From positions 1 to 7,099 of the forward strand of contig JBHASY010000133.1 in NCBI GenBank assembly GCA_041831635.1: a stretch of 7,099 bases of DNA. Direction: 5' to 3'. Shown piece by piece: positions 5,021 through 7,099 of the stretch. The position numbers and the translations under genes are program-made. Source of the stretch: Acetoanaerobium sp041831635. GTDB taxonomy: Bacteria > Bacillota > Clostridia > Peptostreptococcales > Filifactoraceae. Each line of letters starts with the position of its first letter. Within the stretch, counting starts at the first letter, position 1. The notes beneath the pieces are model-generated. The model searched no databases and was not told the DNA's origin. It saw nothing but the letters and a program-made list of their open reading frames with translations.

Positions 5021-6823
5021 TTATTTATCCAATTTCAGCACTGACATAAACGCTTTTTGAGGAACCTCGACATTTCCTATTTGCCTCATTCTTTTCTTAC
5101 CTTCTTTTTGCTTTTCTAGAAGTTTACGCTTTCTACTTATATCTCCGCCGTAACACTTCGCAAGCACGTCTTTTCTGTATGCACTGATAGTCTCTCTTGC
5201 TATTACCTTTGTTCCTATCGCCGCCTGTATAGGCACAGGAAACTGATGTTTAGGAATTTCATCTTTTAGTTTTTCGCACATCGCTCTTCCTCTTGACTGA
5301 GCGGTGCTTTCATGAACTATGAATGAAAGTGCGTCTACCTGTTCTTTATTTATTAAGATATCAAGCTTAACAAGTTTTGCCTCTTTATATTCTTTAAATT
5401 CATAATCTAATGAACCATATCCTTTCGTTCTGGACTTTAACGAGTCGAAGAAATCATATACTACTTCATTCAACGGAATTTCATAGTGAAGTGTAACTCT
5501 TCTGGTATCGAGGTATTCCATATTGAGCATAGTTCCTCTTCTTTCTTGAGCCAGTTCCATTACAGGTCCTACATAATCGGTAGGTACTATTATATCCGCC
5601 TTTACTATAGGCTCTTCTATATGGTCAATCTCCTGTACGACAGGAAGATTCGTAGGATTTTGTATCATAAGTACCTCCCCGTCCGTTTTTACTACTCTAA
5701 AGAGTACGGACGGTGCAGTAGTAATCATATTCAAATCAAATTCTCTTTCCAGTCTTTCTTGGATTATTTCCATATGAAGAAGCCCTAAAAATCCACATCT
5801 GAATCCAAAGCCTAATGCCGCTGAGGTTTCCGCCTCAAATTCTAAAGCCGCATCGTTTACTTGTAGCTTTTCTAAAGCATCTCTGACATTTTCATATTTT
5901 TCTCCCTCTGCCGGATAAATTCCGCAATAAACCATAGGAGTTGCTTTTTTGTACCCCGCAAGAGGATTTGCAGTAGGATTTTCAGCCAGTGTAATAGTGT
6001 CCCCTACCCTTGAACTTCTGATATCTTTGATAGAGGCAGCTATATAACCTACATCTCCTGCCATCAAATCTTCTACAGGAATATGAGTCGGAGAAACAAC
6101 ACCTACTTCTGTAACCTCAAATACCTTTTGTGTGTTCATCATCTTTATTTTATCGCCTTTTTTAACTCTGCCTTCAAATATCCTAACATAGGAGATTACC
6201 CCTTTATACGAATCGTAGTAGGAGTCGAAGATAAGAGCCTTAAGCGGAGCATTCTTATCTCCCTTCGGTGCAGGTACTTTATGCACTATCGCCTCCAGAA
6301 CATCTACTATATTTATTCCGTCTTTTGCTGAAATAAGAGGTGCCTCAGAGGCATCAAGTCCTATTATATCCTCTATTTCTGTCTTGATTTCATCAGGTCT
6401 TGCACTAGGCAAGTCTATTTTATTGATTACAGGTATTATCTCTAAATTCTGCTCCAATGCCAAGTACACATTTGCAAGAGTTTGTGCTTCGACCCCCTGA
6501 GCTGCATCTACTATAAGAAGTGCACCCTCACAAGCTGCCAAAGATCTTGACACCTCGTAATTAAAATCCACGTGACCCGGAGTGTCTATCAGATTAAAAA
6601 AATACTCCTGTCCGTCTTTTGCTTTATACACCAGTCTTATAGACTGAAGTTTGATAGTGATACCTCTTTCTCTTTCTAAATCCATATTGTCCAGAAGCTG
6701 AGATTTCATATCTCTGGACTGCACCAGTCCGGTATCTTCTATAAGTCTGTCAGCCAGTGTAGACTTTCCATGATCTATATGGGCAATGATACTGAAATTT
6801 CTTGTACGACTTTGTCTATCCAA
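5021..6823 (-). CDS. lepA: LepA / elongation factor 4, ribosome-associated GTPase
   Basis: The gene encodes the highly conserved translational GTPase LepA (EF4), which binds the ribosome and has been linked to back-translocation and to ribosome assembly. The 600 residues are the normal full length. All GTPase motifs are present: G1 AHIDHGKST (14-22), G2 RGIT (53-56), G3 DTPGH (80-84), G4 NKID (134-137) and G5 SAK (165-167). Domain II, the EF-G-like domains III and V, and the LepA-specific C-terminal domain (roughly 490-600, including STAQSRGRAMC and CYGGDISRKRKLLEKQKEGKKRM) follow. The start is TTG 6823, fixed by an AAGGAGG at 6833-6839. The thioredoxin-like and ccdA genes lie downstream on the same strand after 83 bases but have their own promoter. 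Codon use is AT-rich, typical of the backbone. Confidence 0.98.
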   Translation of the reverse strand: MDRQSRTRNFSIIAHIDHGKSTLADRLIEDTGLVQSRDMKSQLLDNMDLERERGITIKLQSIRLVYKAKDGQEYFFNLIDTPGHVDFNYEVSRSLAACEGALLIVDAAQGVEAQTLANVYLALEQNLEIIPVINKIDLPSARPDEIKTEIEDIIGLDASEAPLISAKDGINIVDVLEAIVHKVPAPKGDKNAPLKALIFDSYYDSYKGVISYVRIFEGRVKKGDKIKMMNTQKVFEVTEVGVVSPTHIPVEDLMAGDVGYIAASIKDIRSSRVGDTITLAENPTANPLAGYKKATPMVYCGIYPAEGEKYENVRDALEKLQVNDAALEFEAETSAALGFGFRCGFLGLLHMEIIQERLEREFDLNMITTAPSVLFRVVKTDGEVLMIQNPTNLPVVQEIDHIEEPIVKADIIVPTDYVGPVMELAQERRGTMLNMEYLDTRRVTLHYEIPLNEVVYDFFDSLKSRTKGYGSLDYEFKEYKEAKLVKLDILINKEQVDALSFIVHESTAQSRGRAMCEKLKDEIPKHQFPVPIQAAIGTKVIARETISAYRKDVLAKCYGGDISRKRKLLEKQKEGKKRMRQIGNVEVPQKAFMSVLKLDK

Positions 6824-6832
6824 GTCCTTATT

Positions 6833-6839
6833 CCTCCTT
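6833..6839 (-). promoter_or_regulatory. Ribosome binding site supporting the TTG start of lepA
   Basis: The minus strand reads AAGGAGG, 9 bases before TTG 6823. No ATG in frame is better placed: the N-terminus MDRQSRTRNFSIIAHIDHG has the usual LepA spacing to the G1 motif. A lepA promoter farther upstream could not be assigned with confidence in this very AT-rich region. Confidence 0.75.
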
Positions 6840-6978
6840 ATAAAATAACTTTCTTTTTATAAATTTATATTTATAAAATGGCAAAAGTATAAATTTTGTA
6901 AAGTTTTATATACACGAGTAAATCCATATTTTTACAAAGCAAGCACTGTTTTTTCGTTGTATGGTATATGTTTGTGTA

Positions 6979-7099
6979 TAAATTTTTGTAATCTACAAAT
7001 TATCATTTGTAAAATGATAATAAGGATAATTTACAGGCAAATTCAAGATTTGTAAAATAATCTAAGGATAATTTACAGGCAAATTCTAATTTGTAAAAT
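6979..7099. repeat. Tandem 42-bp-spaced repeats upstream of lepA
   Basis: Three units carry the core CAAATT, 3-4 bases, then ATTTGTAAAAT, with the core starting at 6996, 7038 and 7080, exactly 42 bases apart. The second (from 7021) and third (from 7063) units are near identical and also share TAAGGATAATTTACAGG; the first is diverged in that left part. The third is cut by the window end, so the array may continue. Each core is an inverted repeat (CAAAT/ATTTG), and the longer arms TTTACA/TGTAAA flank it in units two and three. The whole gene-free stretch 6824-7099 is very AT-rich with no visible ORF. A shorter related pair, GTATAAATTTTGTAA (6887-6901) and the same with one extra T (6976-6991), lies nearer lepA. 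Function unknown. Confidence 0.75.
6999..7021. repeat. Perfect 10-bp inverted repeat with 3-base loop
   Basis: ATTATCATTT (6999-7008) and AAATGATAAT (7012-7021) are perfect arms around GTA. The stem competes with a second one, TACAAAT (6994-7000) with ATTTGTA (7005-7011), so only one can form at a time. It spans the boundary between the first and second 42-bp units. It could be a weak AT-rich terminator of a gene beyond the window or a protein binding site. Confidence 0.55.

Noticed and set aside
6979..7099. CRISPR array
   Set aside because: The units are nearly continuous with about 4 bases between them, so there are no unique spacers, and the cores are diverged.

Overview
The window looks like a chromosomal segment of a low-GC Firmicute, most likely an anaerobic member of the Clostridia. 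The evidence is AT-rich genes with strong AAGGAGG ribosome binding sites, TTG starts on two housekeeping genes, a LepA of typical Firmicute form, and a HemW radical-SAM protein. The species cannot be named from this sequence alone.

Left part (1 to about 2500). This part has visibly higher GC than the rest: roughly half GC in sampled MATE and MarR lines, against about a third or less in the genes to the right. It starts with the C-terminal tail of an unknown gene and a small TnpW-like ORF, a family known from Tn4451-type and other clostridial mobilizable or conjugative transposons. A convergent pair on the minus strand follows: a MarR-family repressor (1755-2180) and, downstream of it, a MATE multidrug efflux pump (316-1665), resembling the mepR-mepA layout of Staphylococcus. 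The marR gene has a textbook sigma-A promoter. Closely similar 11-bp sites lie on its -35 box and in front of the MATE gene, so they are good candidates for the MarR operator. I read this part as cargo and the edge of an integrated mobile element.

Junction (about 2239 to 2580). A gene-poor stretch holds a dyad symmetry flanked by direct repeats, then a promoter, a strong ribosome binding site and a TTG start. These drive hemW with an unusual extra N-terminal segment of about 20 residues. The expression signals and the extra residues may come from the end of the mobile element.

Right part (2524 to 7099). This is AT-rich host backbone. hemW (plus strand) converges on a minus-strand group of lepA (5021-6823), a membrane-anchored thioredoxin-like protein (4524-4937) and ccdA (3826-4524). 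The last two overlap by one base and form a disulfide-reduction module: CcdA carries electrons from the cytoplasm across the membrane to the anchored thioredoxin. The thioredoxin gene has its own extended -10 promoter. Upstream of lepA is an AT-rich, apparently noncoding region with three 42-bp-spaced repeat units containing overlapping hairpins. The repeats run off the end of the window.

I see no complete undescribed system. The most interesting signals are the element-to-hemW junction, the shared candidate MarR operator, and the 42-bp repeat array.
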